Notes: a model not told the origin generated them from the letters alone. A stretch of 64,000 nt of DNA from JBBPYC01 sp038200275 (GCA_038200275.1 JBBPYC010000082.1:1-64000); one strand, 5' to 3'; positions 8,634 through 17,785 are shown, counted from the first letter of the stretch. Translations and numbers: made by a program.

Positions 8634-10124
8634 GTGGAAGCAACGTCCACGGGGGGCCAGCTCGGCGTTGCTCCGTCGTCCAGCCAGCGCGAATTGCTCC
8701 TCGACACGTTGCGCACTGTGGTCGGACCGACCCAGGTGCTCACGCACGATGACCCCGCAGCCGATCTGACCGCGTGGGAACAGGACTGGCGCCGCCGCGC
8801 GCGGGGCCGGGCACTGGCCGTGGTGCGGCCTGGAAGCACGGACGAAGTCGCGCGTGTGGTGGCAGCCTGCGCACAGGCCTGCGCTTCGATCGTCCCGCAA
8901 GGTGGCAACACCGGGTTGGTGATGGGTTCCATTCCGGACGACTCCGGCAATCAGATCGTGCTGAGCCTTTCGCGCCTGAACAAAGTACGCGCAATCGACC
9001 GAGACAACCTGACGGTGACGGTTGAGGCCGGCTGTGTGTTGCAGAACCTGCAGCAGGCCTGCGCAGAGGCCGGGCTGCTGTTTCCGCTCAGTCTGGCTGC
9101 GGAAGGCAGCTGCACGATCGGCGGCAACCTGGGCACCAATGCGGGCGGCACGCAGGTGGTGCGCTATGGCAACGCGCGCGACCTTTGCCTGGGTCTCGAA
9201 GTCGTGAACGCACAAGGCGAAATCTGGGACGGTCTGAGCGGGCTGCGCAAGGACAACACCGGCTACGACCTGCGGCACCTGTTCATCGGCAGCGAAGGCA
9301 CGCTCGGCGTGATCACGGCAGCCACCATGAAGCTGTATCCAATGCCGGCGGCGCGGCTGACCGCTTGGGCTGCGGTGCCATCGCTGGACGCTGCGGTGCG
9401 GCTGCTGGGTTTGGCACATGCGCAGCTTGGCTCTGGGCTCACGGGCTTTGAGGTGATGAACCAGTTCAGTCTGGAGCTCGTGGCCCGGCACTTCCCCGAG
9501 CAGCGCATCCCGCTATGGCAAGACTCGCCCTGTTGCGTGCTGCTGGAAAACTCGGACCACGAATCGCTGGACCATGCACGGGTGCAGTTCGAGCGGCTGC
9601 TTGAAGCCGCGCTTGAGCAGGAGATGGCGACCGATGCAGTGATTGCCGAAAGCCTCGCGCAAGCCGCCGCCCTGTGGCGCATCCGCGAGAGTATCCCGCT
9701 CGCTCAGGCCGAAGAAGGCGTGAACGTAAAGCACGATGTGTCGATTGCGGTCTCTCGCATTCCCGAATTCTGTGCCGACACACAAGCGCTGCTCGACCGG
9801 GCCATCCCGGGCGTGCGACTGGTCAACTTCGGGCACCTAGGCGACGGCAACCTGCACTACAACGTGCAAGCACCGGCAGATGGCGATCACCGGCGTTTCC
9901 TGGCCGAATACGAGGCACGCGTGAACGACATCGTCTATGAATCGGTCGCACGTTTCGGCGGTTCGATCTCTGCCGAACACGGCGTCGGCGCTCTGAAGGT
10001 CGACAAGCTCGAACAATACAAGCCGCTGGTGGCACTGACCATGATGCGCGCGATCAAGCAGGCGCTGGATCCGCAAGGCATCATGAACCCGGGGCGGGTG
10101 TTGCGTTCCCTGGCCCATGCCTGA
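8634..10124 (+). CDS. FAD-linked oxidoreductase of the GlcD / D-2-hydroxyacid dehydrogenase type
   Basis: A roughly 496-residue flavoprotein that oxidises a 2-hydroxy acid such as D-lactate, glycolate or D-2-hydroxyglutarate. The N-terminal FAD-binding PCMH domain shows IVPQGGNTGLVMG and NLGTNAGGTQVVRYG; the C-terminal FAD-oxidase domain shows VKHDVSIAV, FGHLGDGNLHYN and AEHGVGALK. The start is uncertain: GTG at 8634 is used, but TTG at 8625 overlapping the DUF2069 stop is equally possible; no strong ribosome site decides it. It lacks the iron-sulfur partners GlcE/GlcF nearby, favouring a single-subunit D-2-hydroxyglutarate or D-lactate dehydrogenase. Confidence 0.85.
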   Translation: MEATSTGGQLGVAPSSSQRELLLDTLRTVVGPTQVLTHDDPAADLTAWEQDWRRRARGRALAVVRPGSTDEVARVVAACAQACASIVPQGGNTGLVMGSIPDDSGNQIVLSLSRLNKVRAIDRDNLTVTVEAGCVLQNLQQACAEAGLLFPLSLAAEGSCTIGGNLGTNAGGTQVVRYGNARDLCLGLEVVNAQGEIWDGLSGLRKDNTGYDLRHLFIGSEGTLGVITAATMKLYPMPAARLTAWAAVPSLDAAVRLLGLAHAQLGSGLTGFEVMNQFSLELVARHFPEQRIPLWQDSPCCVLLENSDHESLDHARVQFERLLEAALEQEMATDAVIAESLAQAAALWRIRESIPLAQAEEGVNVKHDVSIAVSRIPEFCADTQALLDRAIPGVRLVNFGHLGDGNLHYNVQAPADGDHRRFLAEYEARVNDIVYESVARFGGSISAEHGVGALKVDKLEQYKPLVALTMMRAIKQALDPQGIMNPGRVLRSLAHA

Positions 10125-10226
10125 TGTGGCGGCGCTGCCGGGGCGGCAGCTGGTCTGCTTGCTTGGTCAATGGGTCGCAATATCAACGAGCCGTTGGACG
10201 CCGGAAGCGGATGCGAAAATGGACGC

Positions 10227-11090
10227 ATGAACTGGTTCAAGCTGCCACCTTGCATTGATTCAATCGTGATGAAGCAACTGCCTGCGCACCCCGCGGCGCC
10301 GGCAGGCACACTCCGTCGCCTGTCGTTACAAACCATCCGGACCTGGCGCATCGTGTCAACAGTCGGCGCCGTCTCGGCTGCCGTGCTGTGGGGTCAGACA
10401 GCCTGCGCACAGGACCCCCAACCACTGCCCTCGTCCCTTGCACCGTTCGCCGCCCCTGGTGCCAGCAAGATTCAGCCGCCCTGGAAGGTCGAGCCGTTCC
10501 CAGGTTCGGCTGACAAAAAGCCGGCGAGCTTCAGCATCGAAACCGTCGATGGTGTTGAGGCCCTTCGCATCGCGGCCGACAACGCTTACGGCACGCTCAG
10601 TCACCCGTGGCCCGATGCGTCTCCGGGCATCATCACATGGCGCTGGCGGCTTGATCAACCGCTTGCCGGTACGGACATTGATACCAAAGCGGGCGACGAC
10701 AACGCGCTGAAAGTCTGCACCTTGTTCGATCAACCGCTCGACCAGATTCCGTTCTTGGAACGCGCTGCGCTGGAACTCGCACGCGCGACCACGTCGACCC
10801 CGCTGCCAGCGGCCACGGTTTGTTATCTGTGGGACAGCTATTACCCAGCTGGCCATACCGGCCGCAATCCGTACACCGGCCGCGTGCGCTATATCGTGCT
10901 GCGCGGGCCGGAAGCGCCGCTGGCACACTGGCAAAACGAGCGCCGCGATGTGGGCGCCGATTTCGAGAAATTGTTCGGCAGCGAAAGCCCAAGGGTGCCG
11001 CCGATGCTCGCGGTCGCCGTCGGCGCGGACAGCGACAACACGCATGGCAGCAGCGTCGCATACGTCGCTGCGCTGAAATGGATCAGATGA
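10227..11090 (+). CDS. DUF3047 family exported protein
   Basis: About 287 residues with an N-terminal signal sequence. The hydrophobic stretch IVSTVGAVSAAVLWGQTACA ends in a likely signal peptidase site before QDPQ, so the protein should be periplasmic. The mature part matches DUF3047, a family of beta-sandwich-like proteins of unknown function. Characteristic spots are ITWRWRLDQPL followed by a KAGDD motif, and the VCYLWDSYYPAG and RVRYIVLRGP blocks. In-frame ATGs also occur at 10170 and 10269; 10227 is a compromise and the true start is not determined by a clear ribosome site. It stands between two flavoenzyme genes on the same strand. Confidence 0.8.
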   Translation: MNWFKLPPCIDSIVMKQLPAHPAAPAGTLRRLSLQTIRTWRIVSTVGAVSAAVLWGQTACAQDPQPLPSSLAPFAAPGASKIQPPWKVEPFPGSADKKPASFSIETVDGVEALRIAADNAYGTLSHPWPDASPGIITWRWRLDQPLAGTDIDTKAGDDNALKVCTLFDQPLDQIPFLERAALELARATTSTPLPAATVCYLWDSYYPAGHTGRNPYTGRVRYIVLRGPEAPLAHWQNERRDVGADFEKLFGSESPRVPPMLAVAVGADSDNTHGSSVAYVAALKWIR

Positions 11091-11226
11091 TTGTCACTTT
11101 GGGTCACCGCCTATCTGCAGTGCAGTTGCCGCACGGCGCTTTCGCAAACGGCGATGTTTGGCTAATAAATGAATCAGCGCCGACTTTGTTGGTGGTAGCC
11201 CGTGCATTTCCTGGTGGGTTGGTTCG

Positions 11227-12579
11227 ATGACGGATACGAGCAGGAACCCAGGCGTTGAGCCGGTTGACGTCGATTCCGTCTTAGCGGAAAAAAACCTGGT
11301 CGCGGTAGTTGCCGAGTCGTCGTCCGTCGCAGCAGCCGAAGACAAGAGCACGACCCCGCCAGCGGTCAAGTCGGAGCAGACCATACAGCCTGCATTGCAT
11401 CGTGCTACCGCCATTTCGCACGTGGACACGAAAGTCTCAAAAACCAAGCAGCTGTTGCTGCTGGGCGCCGGCCATGCGCACTTGGCTGTCCTGGAAAAGC
11501 TGGCGAGAAAGCGTGGGCTGGGCGCGGAAGTCACGCTCGTGTCGCCTGCGCGTGAGGTCTTCTACGCCGGCATGCTGCCAGGCTTCGTGGCCGGTCACTA
11601 TCCGCTGGCGCGCTGCATGATCGCGCTTGACCCGCTGGTTGCGCGCAGCCGTGTGGACTTGATCGTCGGCAGCGTCGTCCATATCGATCCGACGCAACGG
11701 ACCGTGAAGATTGCACAGCCAGACGGCAACGACCGGGAATTGAGCTACGACGTGCTGTCGGTCGACACCGGTGCGTCGATGGAACCTGAGCAGATGGAAC
11801 TGCTGATCCCGGGCTCCAAGTTGCATGCCATGTTCGTGCGACCGGTCGAAACGTTCGCTGCGAATTGGCAGCAGTTGTGCAGCACGGCAGCCGAACGCGT
11901 GATGCGCATTGCACTGGTTGGCGCGGGCGCGGGTGGGGTTGAGCTGGCCCTTGCGATTCGGCATCGGTTGCCGACCTGCGAACTCACCTTGTTCAGTGGT
12001 GGTCGCGAGCCGACGCCGCGACATGCGCGCGGGGTTCAACGGCGGGTCACCAAAGCGCTGGAGCGCGCAGGCGTTGCGTTGGTCCGGCGCAGCTGCATCA
12101 CGATCAGTCCGGAAGCCCTGCTGCTTGACGACGGCTCACTGCATGCCTGCGATGCGGTGATTCTGGCCAACGGTGCACGCCCACCTGGCTGGCTCGACGG
12201 CAGCGAGCTGGCGCTGGACGAACGCGGCTTCATCGCCGTCGATGCGAACCTGCGCAGCACCTCGGACCCACATGTATTTGCGGCTGGCGACGTCGCCAGC
12301 GGCCCAGACCATCCGCGCCCAAAAAGCGGCGTGCAAGCCGTGCGTCAGGCACCGATATTGGCGGACAACCTGATTACCGCACTGTCGTCAACACCCGGTC
12401 GCCTGCACAAGTACAACGCGCCGAGCCAGACTCTGAATCTGATCTCCTGCGGCAACAAGTACGCAATCGCCAGCTGGGGCGCCCTGAACTTCGAAGGCCG
12501 CTGGGTCTGGCGCTGGAAGGACCGGATCGACCGCGGCTATGTGAAGCGGTTCGACAAGCGCCAAGTCCCCGTTGGTTAA
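11227..12579 (+). CDS. Pyridine nucleotide-disulfide-type FAD oxidoreductase (NDH-2/SelD-associated type)
   Basis: A 450-residue protein. After an unusual Ser/Val/Glu-rich extension of about 73 residues, the first FAD-binding motif is LLLLGAGHAHLAVLEKL and the second nucleotide-binding motif is ALVGAGAGGVELALAI; the FAD ribityl motif is VFAAGDVAS. No redox-active CxxC is present. The organisation resembles type II NADH dehydrogenases and the oxidoreductase domain fused to selenophosphate synthetase in some bacteria (family knowledge), but no selD is nearby in the window. The electron acceptor is unknown. The N-terminal extension is predicted disordered by composition and could be a misassigned start, but no other convincing start is seen. 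Confidence 0.8.
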   Translation: MTDTSRNPGVEPVDVDSVLAEKNLVAVVAESSSVAAAEDKSTTPPAVKSEQTIQPALHRATAISHVDTKVSKTKQLLLLGAGHAHLAVLEKLARKRGLGAEVTLVSPAREVFYAGMLPGFVAGHYPLARCMIALDPLVARSRVDLIVGSVVHIDPTQRTVKIAQPDGNDRELSYDVLSVDTGASMEPEQMELLIPGSKLHAMFVRPVETFAANWQQLCSTAAERVMRIALVGAGAGGVELALAIRHRLPTCELTLFSGGREPTPRHARGVQRRVTKALERAGVALVRRSCITISPEALLLDDGSLHACDAVILANGARPPGWLDGSELALDERGFIAVDANLRSTSDPHVFAAGDVASGPDHPRPKSGVQAVRQAPILADNLITALSSTPGRLHKYNAPSQTLNLISCGNKYAIASWGALNFEGRWVWRWKDRIDRGYVKRFDKRQVPVG

Positions 12580-12810
12580 AGCAAGCTGCGACGAAAGAAA
12601 CGGAAGCGACTGACTGGCTTCTGGACAATCCGCAGCCTCAGGCAGCTCAACGCAGCGGCCGGGGCAGTCGAATCGGCTGCCGCCGCGCCCTGGCAGTGAC
12701 CGATGCTGCGTAACGTGGTGCAACCAGCGTGACTGCGACGTTCAAGCCGGCACGTTAAGCTGGCCTTCATCGCCGGCCGATCGGCTTGGCTCATCGAAGG
12801 AGACCCCATC

Positions 12811-13581
12811 ATGGACACCACGAACCTGTTTTCCCTCAAGGGTCGCACCGCCCTCATCACCGGCGGCTCGCGCGGCATTGGCCGCATGATTGCGGAGGGG
12901 TTTCTGGCGCAGGGTGCGCGGGTCTACATCTCGGCGCGCAAGGCAGCGGCTTGCGATGCGACGGCGAAGGAGCTGGGCGCATTCGGTCACTGCGTCTCGC
13001 TGCCGGCGGATGTGTCGACCATGGACGGCGCGAAGGCGTTGCTCGAGGCCTATTCGAAGCATGAGCAGTCGCTCGACATCCTGGTCAACAACGCCGGCGC
13101 AGCCTGGGGCGCACCGTTCGACGAATTTCCGGAAAGCGGCTGGGACAAGGTGGTGGATCTGAACCTCAAGACACCGTTCTTCCTGACGCAGATGCTCACC
13201 CCGATGCTGAAGAAGGCTGCGACCGACCATCTGGCGAAGGTCATCAACATTGCGTCGATTGACGGAATCTCGGTCAACCCGCAAGAGACTTATTCATACG
13301 CCGCGAGCAAGGCCGGGCTGATCCAGCTCACGCGCCGCATGGCGTTGCGGCTGGCGCAGGAGCGCATTGTGGTCAGCGCGATCGCACCAGGCGCGTTCGC
13401 CTCCGATATGAACAAGAATGCGCGTGATCACGGCGACGAGGTGAGAGCGCGGATTCCGGCCGGCCGCATCGGCGAGCCGGAAGACATGGCCGCCGCAGCG
13501 ATTTATCTCGCTTCACGTGCGGGCGACTACGTAATGGGCTCGACACTGGTTGTGGACGGCGGCGTGACGCACGCACGGTAG
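12811..13581 (+). CDS. SDR-family oxidoreductase (RhlG/FabG-like)
   Basis: A 256-residue classical short-chain dehydrogenase/reductase. The NADP(H) site is ALITGGSRGIGRMIA, the NNAG motif is ILVNNAGAAWG, the catalytic serine is in NIASIDG and the YxxxK pair is in YSYAASKAG. The C-terminal MGSTLVVDGGVTH is complete. The start ATG at 12811 has AAGGAG 8 bases upstream. The sequence style (LFSLKGRTALITGG, QETYSYAASKAGLIQLTR) is nearest to RhlG-type 3-oxoacyl reductases, but substrate cannot be told from sequence alone. It is convergent with uraD, separated by 10 bases. Confidence 0.88.
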   Translation: MDTTNLFSLKGRTALITGGSRGIGRMIAEGFLAQGARVYISARKAAACDATAKELGAFGHCVSLPADVSTMDGAKALLEAYSKHEQSLDILVNNAGAAWGAPFDEFPESGWDKVVDLNLKTPFFLTQMLTPMLKKAATDHLAKVINIASIDGISVNPQETYSYAASKAGLIQLTRRMALRLAQERIVVSAIAPGAFASDMNKNARDHGDEVRARIPAGRIGEPEDMAAAAIYLASRAGDYVMGSTLVVDGGVTHAR

Positions 13582-13591
13582 ACGCCCCCAG

Positions 13592-14119
13592 TCAACGCGC
13601 GAGCTTGGCGTTGATCCGTAACCGCGTGATCACGCCGATCTGCGCCAGTGCCTCAAGCCGCTCTGTATCGCTGTCCCATCCGAGTCTCAAGCGCAGTTGC
13701 TCGAAGATTTCAGCCTTGCGGTAGCGCCGGACCGCGATGATGAACGGGAAGCCGTGACGCGATCGATAACTTGCGTTGAGCGTCGCCAGCTCAGCAATCT
13801 CGGCGCGGCTCAGCGCATCCAGCCCGGCACTGGACTGCTCGCCGACCGATTCATCGGTCATCGCACCAGCCTGTGCTTCCTTGCCGGCCAGTTCAGGATG
13901 GCCGCAAAGAAACGCGATCTGCTGCTGCTGCGGTGCGCGCAGGACCACACCGATCATCGCGTCATGCAATGCATCGGTGCTTGCAAACGGCCGCGCTTGC
14001 CATGCGCTCTCTGCGACCCAGGGGGAATGCTCGAATGTGCTGCCCAAAGCTGCCACGAATGCGTCGCGGTCCATCCGGTTGATGGCGTTCAAATCAGGCG
14101 GTGGTGCCACTGCAGTCAT
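13592..14119 (-). CDS. uraD: OHCU decarboxylase
   Basis: Converts 2-oxo-4-hydroxy-4-carboxy-5-ureidoimidazoline to S-allantoin in uric acid breakdown. The 175 residues cover the whole family domain. The catalytic histidine lies in the HPEL motif (FLCGHPELAGKEA), and the GFPFIIAVR block near residue 120 is typical. The chosen start (MTAVAPPPDLNAINRMD) matches the usual N-terminus; an in-frame ATG 10 codons upstream is less likely. No urate hydroxylase, HIU hydrolase or allantoinase gene is adjacent, so the rest of the pathway must lie elsewhere. A nucleoside deaminase-type gene lies upstream on the same strand after a gap of 236 bases. Confidence 0.9.
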   Translation of the reverse strand: MTAVAPPPDLNAINRMDRDAFVAALGSTFEHSPWVAESAWQARPFASTDALHDAMIGVVLRAPQQQQIAFLCGHPELAGKEAQAGAMTDESVGEQSSAGLDALSRAEIAELATLNASYRSRHGFPFIIAVRRYRKAEIFEQLRLRLGWDSDTERLEALAQIGVITRLRINAKLAR

Positions 14120-14355
14120 TTTGGTGTTCCGGTCGATGTGAATGCGCACGCACAGCTCATACGCGTGAGGTTTTGGGGCTCAGCGGCACCTGATGCCTTC
14201 GCCTCACTCTCAGGACGGCAACGGTGTGCATGAACGCAGCGAATTCCGGCCACGCCGCAGCACTGGTTTCGCAGCAGGTGCTCGAAGCGGCCGGTGACAT
14301 GGCAGCGCCGCCAATTCCGGCCGGGCGGTAACTGCTGGTACGCGCGCCTCTCCAC

Positions 14356-14844
14356 TCAGACGCTCTTGCGCTGCTGCTGCGCGGCGGCTTCGCGTAGGAC
14401 AACCAGCCCTTCATCTTCCAGCAGCGGCCCGTCCACCTGGACTGCCGGCGTCGCGCCGCGCAGCGTCTGTGCGCAACCCATTGGCAGCAGCGATCCGCCC
14501 AGCAACTCACCCAACGTGCGATTCGGTACCGCGAAGACGATCCGGCGCACGCCGGCCCAGAACAGCGCGCCGCTGCACATCGCGCACGGCTCACCGCTTG
14601 CATACACGGTGCTGCCCTGCAAGGCCCCAATGCCAAAGCGCGATTCGGCTTCGCGCACCAGCACCATCTCGGCGTGGGCGGAGCAATCGGCGCTGCTGCG
14701 GCGCGTGTTGCGTGCGGTGTGCAGCACCTGGCCATCGCCGTTCACCAGCGTGGCGCCATAGGGCCCGTCGCCCGCCTCCATCGCTTGCCGCGATGCGTCG
14801 ATCGCGAGGCGCAGCGGTGCGAGGTCATTCGATTCCGAGGTCAT
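14356..14844 (-). CDS. CMP/dCMP-deaminase-fold nucleoside or guanine deaminase
   Basis: A 162-residue zinc-dependent deaminase. The zinc ligands and proton shuttle are visible as HAEMVLVREA and PCAMCSGALFWAGV. The start at 14844 has CCGGAGAAGCAC before it and matches the family; a longer frame to 14928 would overlap the divergent acyl-CoA dehydrogenase gene. The length and absence of the TadA tRNA-binding C-terminus suggest a free-base or nucleoside deaminase (guanine or cytosine type) rather than the tRNA adenosine deaminase. Being in the same direction as uraD, it may belong to purine catabolism; this is inference. Confidence 0.82.
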   Translation of the reverse strand: MTSESNDLAPLRLAIDASRQAMEAGDGPYGATLVNGDGQVLHTARNTRRSSADCSAHAEMVLVREAESRFGIGALQGSTVYASGEPCAMCSGALFWAGVRRIVFAVPNRTLGELLGGSLLPMGCAQTLRGATPAVQVDGPLLEDEGLVVLREAAAQQQRKSV

Positions 14845-14905
14845 GTGCTTCTCCGGTTTAAGCTCAATTTTCGCCTGCAAGACCGGCGCATCAAGGAAGC
14901 ATGCC

Positions 14906-16603
14906 ATGCATAAAAAAATCGCAGACAAAAACCCGCACCCGGTTCCTGACCAGCACGGTGCGAACCTGTTCGAGACCGATCCTGCATTTGAGGCGCTGCT
15001 TCGCGTCTATCTGGACCCAGCACTGCTCGCGCACCTGCGCCCGCATCTGTCCAGGCTGGGCGCGTTGGCCGGCAACCAGCTGGACGCACTGGCCGGCACG
15101 GCCGACCGGAATCCGCCCGAATTAATACACCGGACCCGCACCGGGGTCGACCAGCAGACCGTCGTCAAACACCCGGCCTACGTCGAGATGGAGCGGCTTG
15201 CGTTCAGTGAGTTTGCGCTGGCCGCGATCTCGCACCGCAGCGACCTGCTCGGCTGGCCGGGGCAGTTGCCGGGAATCGCCAAATACGCACTCACCTATCT
15301 GTTCGTGCAGGCCGAGTTCGGGCTGTGCTGCCCGGTATCGATGACCGATTCGCTCACACGCACGTTGAAGAAGTTCGGCACGCCGGAACTGGTCGAACGC
15401 TATTTGCCGGCGCTGACGAGTCTGGATATGGACGAGCTCGCCCAGGGCGCAATGTTCATGACCGAACAGGGCGCGGGCTCCGACGTTGCCGCGACTGCCA
15501 CCACCGCACGGCCCGACCCGGAACGCCCAGGCGGCTGGCTGCTCACCGGCGACAAATGGTTCTGCTCGAACCCGGATGCGGCGCTGGCGATGGTGCTGGC
15601 GCGGGTCGAAGGCGGCGCGCCCGGACACAAAGGCGTTTCCTTGTTCCTGCTGCCGCGCGAGCTGCCCGAAGGCGGCATGAACCACTACCGCATCGTTCGC
15701 CTGAAAGACAAGCTCGGCACGCGTTCCATGGCCAGCGGCGAGATTCGGCTTGAAGGCGCACGCGCCTGGATGGTCGGCAAGCCCGGCCGTGGCTTCGTGC
15801 AGATGGCCGACATGGTGAACAACTCGCGGCTGTCCAATGGCGTACGCGCGGCTGGGCTGATGCGCCGCGCGGTCAGCGAAGCGTTTTTCGTCGCAAGAAA
15901 CCGCGTCGCGTTCGGCAAGCAGCTGATCGAGTTGCCGCTGATGCGCCGGCAATTGATGAAGTTGCTGGTACCGGCTGAGCAGGCCCGCAGCATGATGTTC
16001 CAGACCGCTGAAGCACTGCGGCGTGCCGACGCGGGGGATGAGGCCGCCCGGTCGCTGGCGCGCATCCTGACGCCGTTGATCAAATTCCGCGCATGCCGCG
16101 ACGCCCGCAAAGTCACCGGCGACGCGATGGAAGTGCGCGGCGGCTGCGGCTACATCGAAGACTGGATCGATCCGCGGCTGGTGCGCGACGCGCACCTCGG
16201 CTCGATCTGGGAGGGCACCAGCAACATCGTCGCGCTCGACGTGATCCGCGCGATCCGGCGGGAGCAGGCACTGCCAGCTTTGCTCGGTCATGTAGGCGAC
16301 CTGCTCGACGATGCGGGGCTCGACGCGCCGACGCGCACGACCTTCAGCGAGATCATCGGACGCGTGCAGCAACTCGCTGAACGTGCGGCGGCCGATGGCG
16401 GCGATCTGTTGGCGCGCCGCGCGGCCTCAGCGCTTTATCACCTGACCACGGCCAGTGCGATGGCCTGGGAGGCCGCCCGTATCGGCAGCACGGAAAGGCT
16501 GCAGCTGGCGCGGCTGGTCATCACACATCGCCTGCTGCCGTCCGACCCGCTCGCGTTGGACTCAGGCGATTCGCATGCGGAAGATTTTTTCCTGCCCGCT
16601 TGA
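14906..16603 (+). CDS. Acyl-CoA dehydrogenase (AidB-like subgroup)
   Basis: A flavoenzyme of about 565 residues, longer than ordinary acyl-CoA dehydrogenases (about 380), as in the AidB-like subgroup. FAD/substrate motifs visible are FMTEQGAGSDV and TGDKWFCSN in the middle domain and MEVRGGCGYIEDW plus LGSIWEGTSNIV in the C-terminal domain. The start at 14906 (MHKKIADKNPH) follows AAGGAAGC; the upstream frame overlaps the divergent deaminase gene. The C-terminal 100 residues form the extra helical domain of the long subgroup. Whether it acts on a thioester or is an AidB-type alkylation-response protein cannot be decided here. Confidence 0.87.
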   Translation: MHKKIADKNPHPVPDQHGANLFETDPAFEALLRVYLDPALLAHLRPHLSRLGALAGNQLDALAGTADRNPPELIHRTRTGVDQQTVVKHPAYVEMERLAFSEFALAAISHRSDLLGWPGQLPGIAKYALTYLFVQAEFGLCCPVSMTDSLTRTLKKFGTPELVERYLPALTSLDMDELAQGAMFMTEQGAGSDVAATATTARPDPERPGGWLLTGDKWFCSNPDAALAMVLARVEGGAPGHKGVSLFLLPRELPEGGMNHYRIVRLKDKLGTRSMASGEIRLEGARAWMVGKPGRGFVQMADMVNNSRLSNGVRAAGLMRRAVSEAFFVARNRVAFGKQLIELPLMRRQLMKLLVPAEQARSMMFQTAEALRRADAGDEAARSLARILTPLIKFRACRDARKVTGDAMEVRGGCGYIEDWIDPRLVRDAHLGSIWEGTSNIVALDVIRAIRREQALPALLGHVGDLLDDAGLDAPTRTTFSEIIGRVQQLAERAAADGGDLLARRAASALYHLTTASAMAWEAARIGSTERLQLARLVITHRLLPSDPLALDSGDSHAEDFFLPA

Positions 16604-16806
16604 ATACGGCGTCGGTCCAAGCATCCGATTGGCATTGCATCGGTCGATCGCTGACTACGACCGCAACCCCCGATGCCAGCGCCACATCGGTCATGAACGC
16701 GAAGATGAAGCCACGATCTGCTGACAGCCACAGCGAAGCGAACAAAGCGCGCGGTTGAGCTGAGGCGGGGGAAAAGGAATGCGTGCATTGCGTGGTCGCA
16801 CCCGTT

Positions 16807-17264
16807 TCAGCGAACCGTGCGCGCCGCCCGGAACGCCTCGCCCGCGGTCCACATTGCTGCGGCCAGCAGCACCACGTCCTTGATCAGGAACTGGTCGATC
16901 GGGCCGGGGAGACAAGGGAAATCGAGGCCTTCCTGCCAGACGCTCGGCGTAGTCAGGATGAACGTCAGCGTCGTGAAAAAGATGACGATCGCCGCGCAAC
17001 TACCGATGCCCGAGATACGCGCGGAGACCGGTCGCAGCGCGATCAGCACACCGATGGTGATCTCGACGACGCCCAGTAAGCTCGCGAAGGCACGCTCTCC
17101 AAGCAGGTTGTAGGCCCAGGACAGCAGCGGGCTGTGTCATCAGCGGTGAACTTCATGAAGCCGAACCACAAGAAAATCCGCACCAGCGCCCAGCGCAACG
17201 CAGCGCCGCCGTACCGCAGGACGGGGTCGCGTCCGGCGGGCGGCATTGTCGAATCGATTGCCAT
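16807..17264 (-). pseudogene. DUF417 (YkgB/RclC-like) membrane protein, broken by deletion and frameshift
   Basis: The 5' part reads from the ATG at 17264 (MAIDSTMPPAGRDP, RIFLWFGFMKFTADDT). Around 17134-17140 the reading frame shifts and continues in another frame as SPLLSWAYNLLGERAF, then LLGVVEITIGVLIALRP and LLTTPSVWQEG to a stop at 16807. Family members carry roughly a dozen more residues between the MKFT block and the SPLLSW block, so the lesion is best read as a small internal deletion that is not a multiple of three. DUF417 proteins are four-helix membrane proteins linked to reactive-chlorine resistance in E. coli (RclC). As it stands no full product can be made. Confidence 0.75.
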
Positions 17265-17728
17265 GTGGAACCTGTCGGATTTGGGTAGACGGGTGAGGAA
17301 GTGAAAAAGATGGAATTGATCATTTACAACGGTGACAGCGCGCCGATCACGTACCGCCACCGCGGCGGCTGCGCGTCCAGAACACCACCAGCCCTTGCGG
17401 CCGCGTCGCCGGCGGCACTGGGAGCGGCAGCATCGCGAGCAGGCGGTTGGCGGAGCGGTCAGGCATCACAATGACTGCAACGGGCTTCGGGCATTCCGGG
17501 CCATTGAGCAACACGCACGAAAATGATCGTCGCTGAAATGATGGCAGGGTAATTTGTTGATACGAATCCGTTGAGTCGCCTGTATATGCTGCGTTTATTG
17601 CTATCCTAAAAATAGCTTGAAAAGCGCGTTTGACACTTTTCTTGGCAGCCGCAGCCAAGCCATTTAGCGCCCCGCATCTGGTCCTGAAAACGCTGGCGAC
17701 GGTCTCTACAGCGCAGGAACCAATCCGA
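17265..17728. other. Gene-poor stretch upstream of rpoH
   Basis: About 460 bases between the broken DUF417 gene and the rpoH promoter. A minus-strand reading frame of 103 codons exists here (17347-17658) but its composition is that of non-coding GC-rich DNA and I recognise no domain. The only structure seen is the AT-rich palindrome at 17600-17628. Confidence 0.5.
17600..17628. repeat. AT-rich interrupted palindrome (copy 2 of 4)
   Basis: GCTATCCTAAAAATAGC followed by TTGAAAAGCGCG. The two arms GCTAT and ATAGC are perfectly complementary around an AT-rich centre. It resembles the motifs at 4224, 47838 and 63552 and lies in a gene-free stretch. Confidence 0.5.
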
Positions 17729-17758
17729 TTAGCACTCTGTCGAAGAGACTGCTAAAAT
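17729..17758 (+). promoter_or_regulatory. CIRCE-like HrcA operator overlapping the rpoH promoter
   Basis: TTAGCACTC (17729-17737), a 9-base spacer, and GACTGCTAA (17747-17755). The CIRCE consensus recognised by the repressor HrcA is TTAGCACTC-N9-GAGTGCTAA, so only one base differs. The right arm runs into TAAAAT (17753-17758), a good sigma-70 -10 element with TTAGCA 18 bases upstream as a possible -35. A repressor bound here would block RNA polymerase. The rpoH start codon is 27 bases downstream and has its own GGAGG. Confidence 0.82.
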
Positions 17759-17785
17759 AGGGTTTACACGGAGGAAATTGAGACC

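Noticed and set aside
14232..14333. 33-codon plus-strand frame between uraD and the deaminase gene
   Set aside because: Too short, no ribosome site, no similarity seen.
17347..17658. 103-codon minus-strand frame upstream of rpoH
   Set aside because: No recognisable family, start or ribosome site; composition of non-coding DNA.
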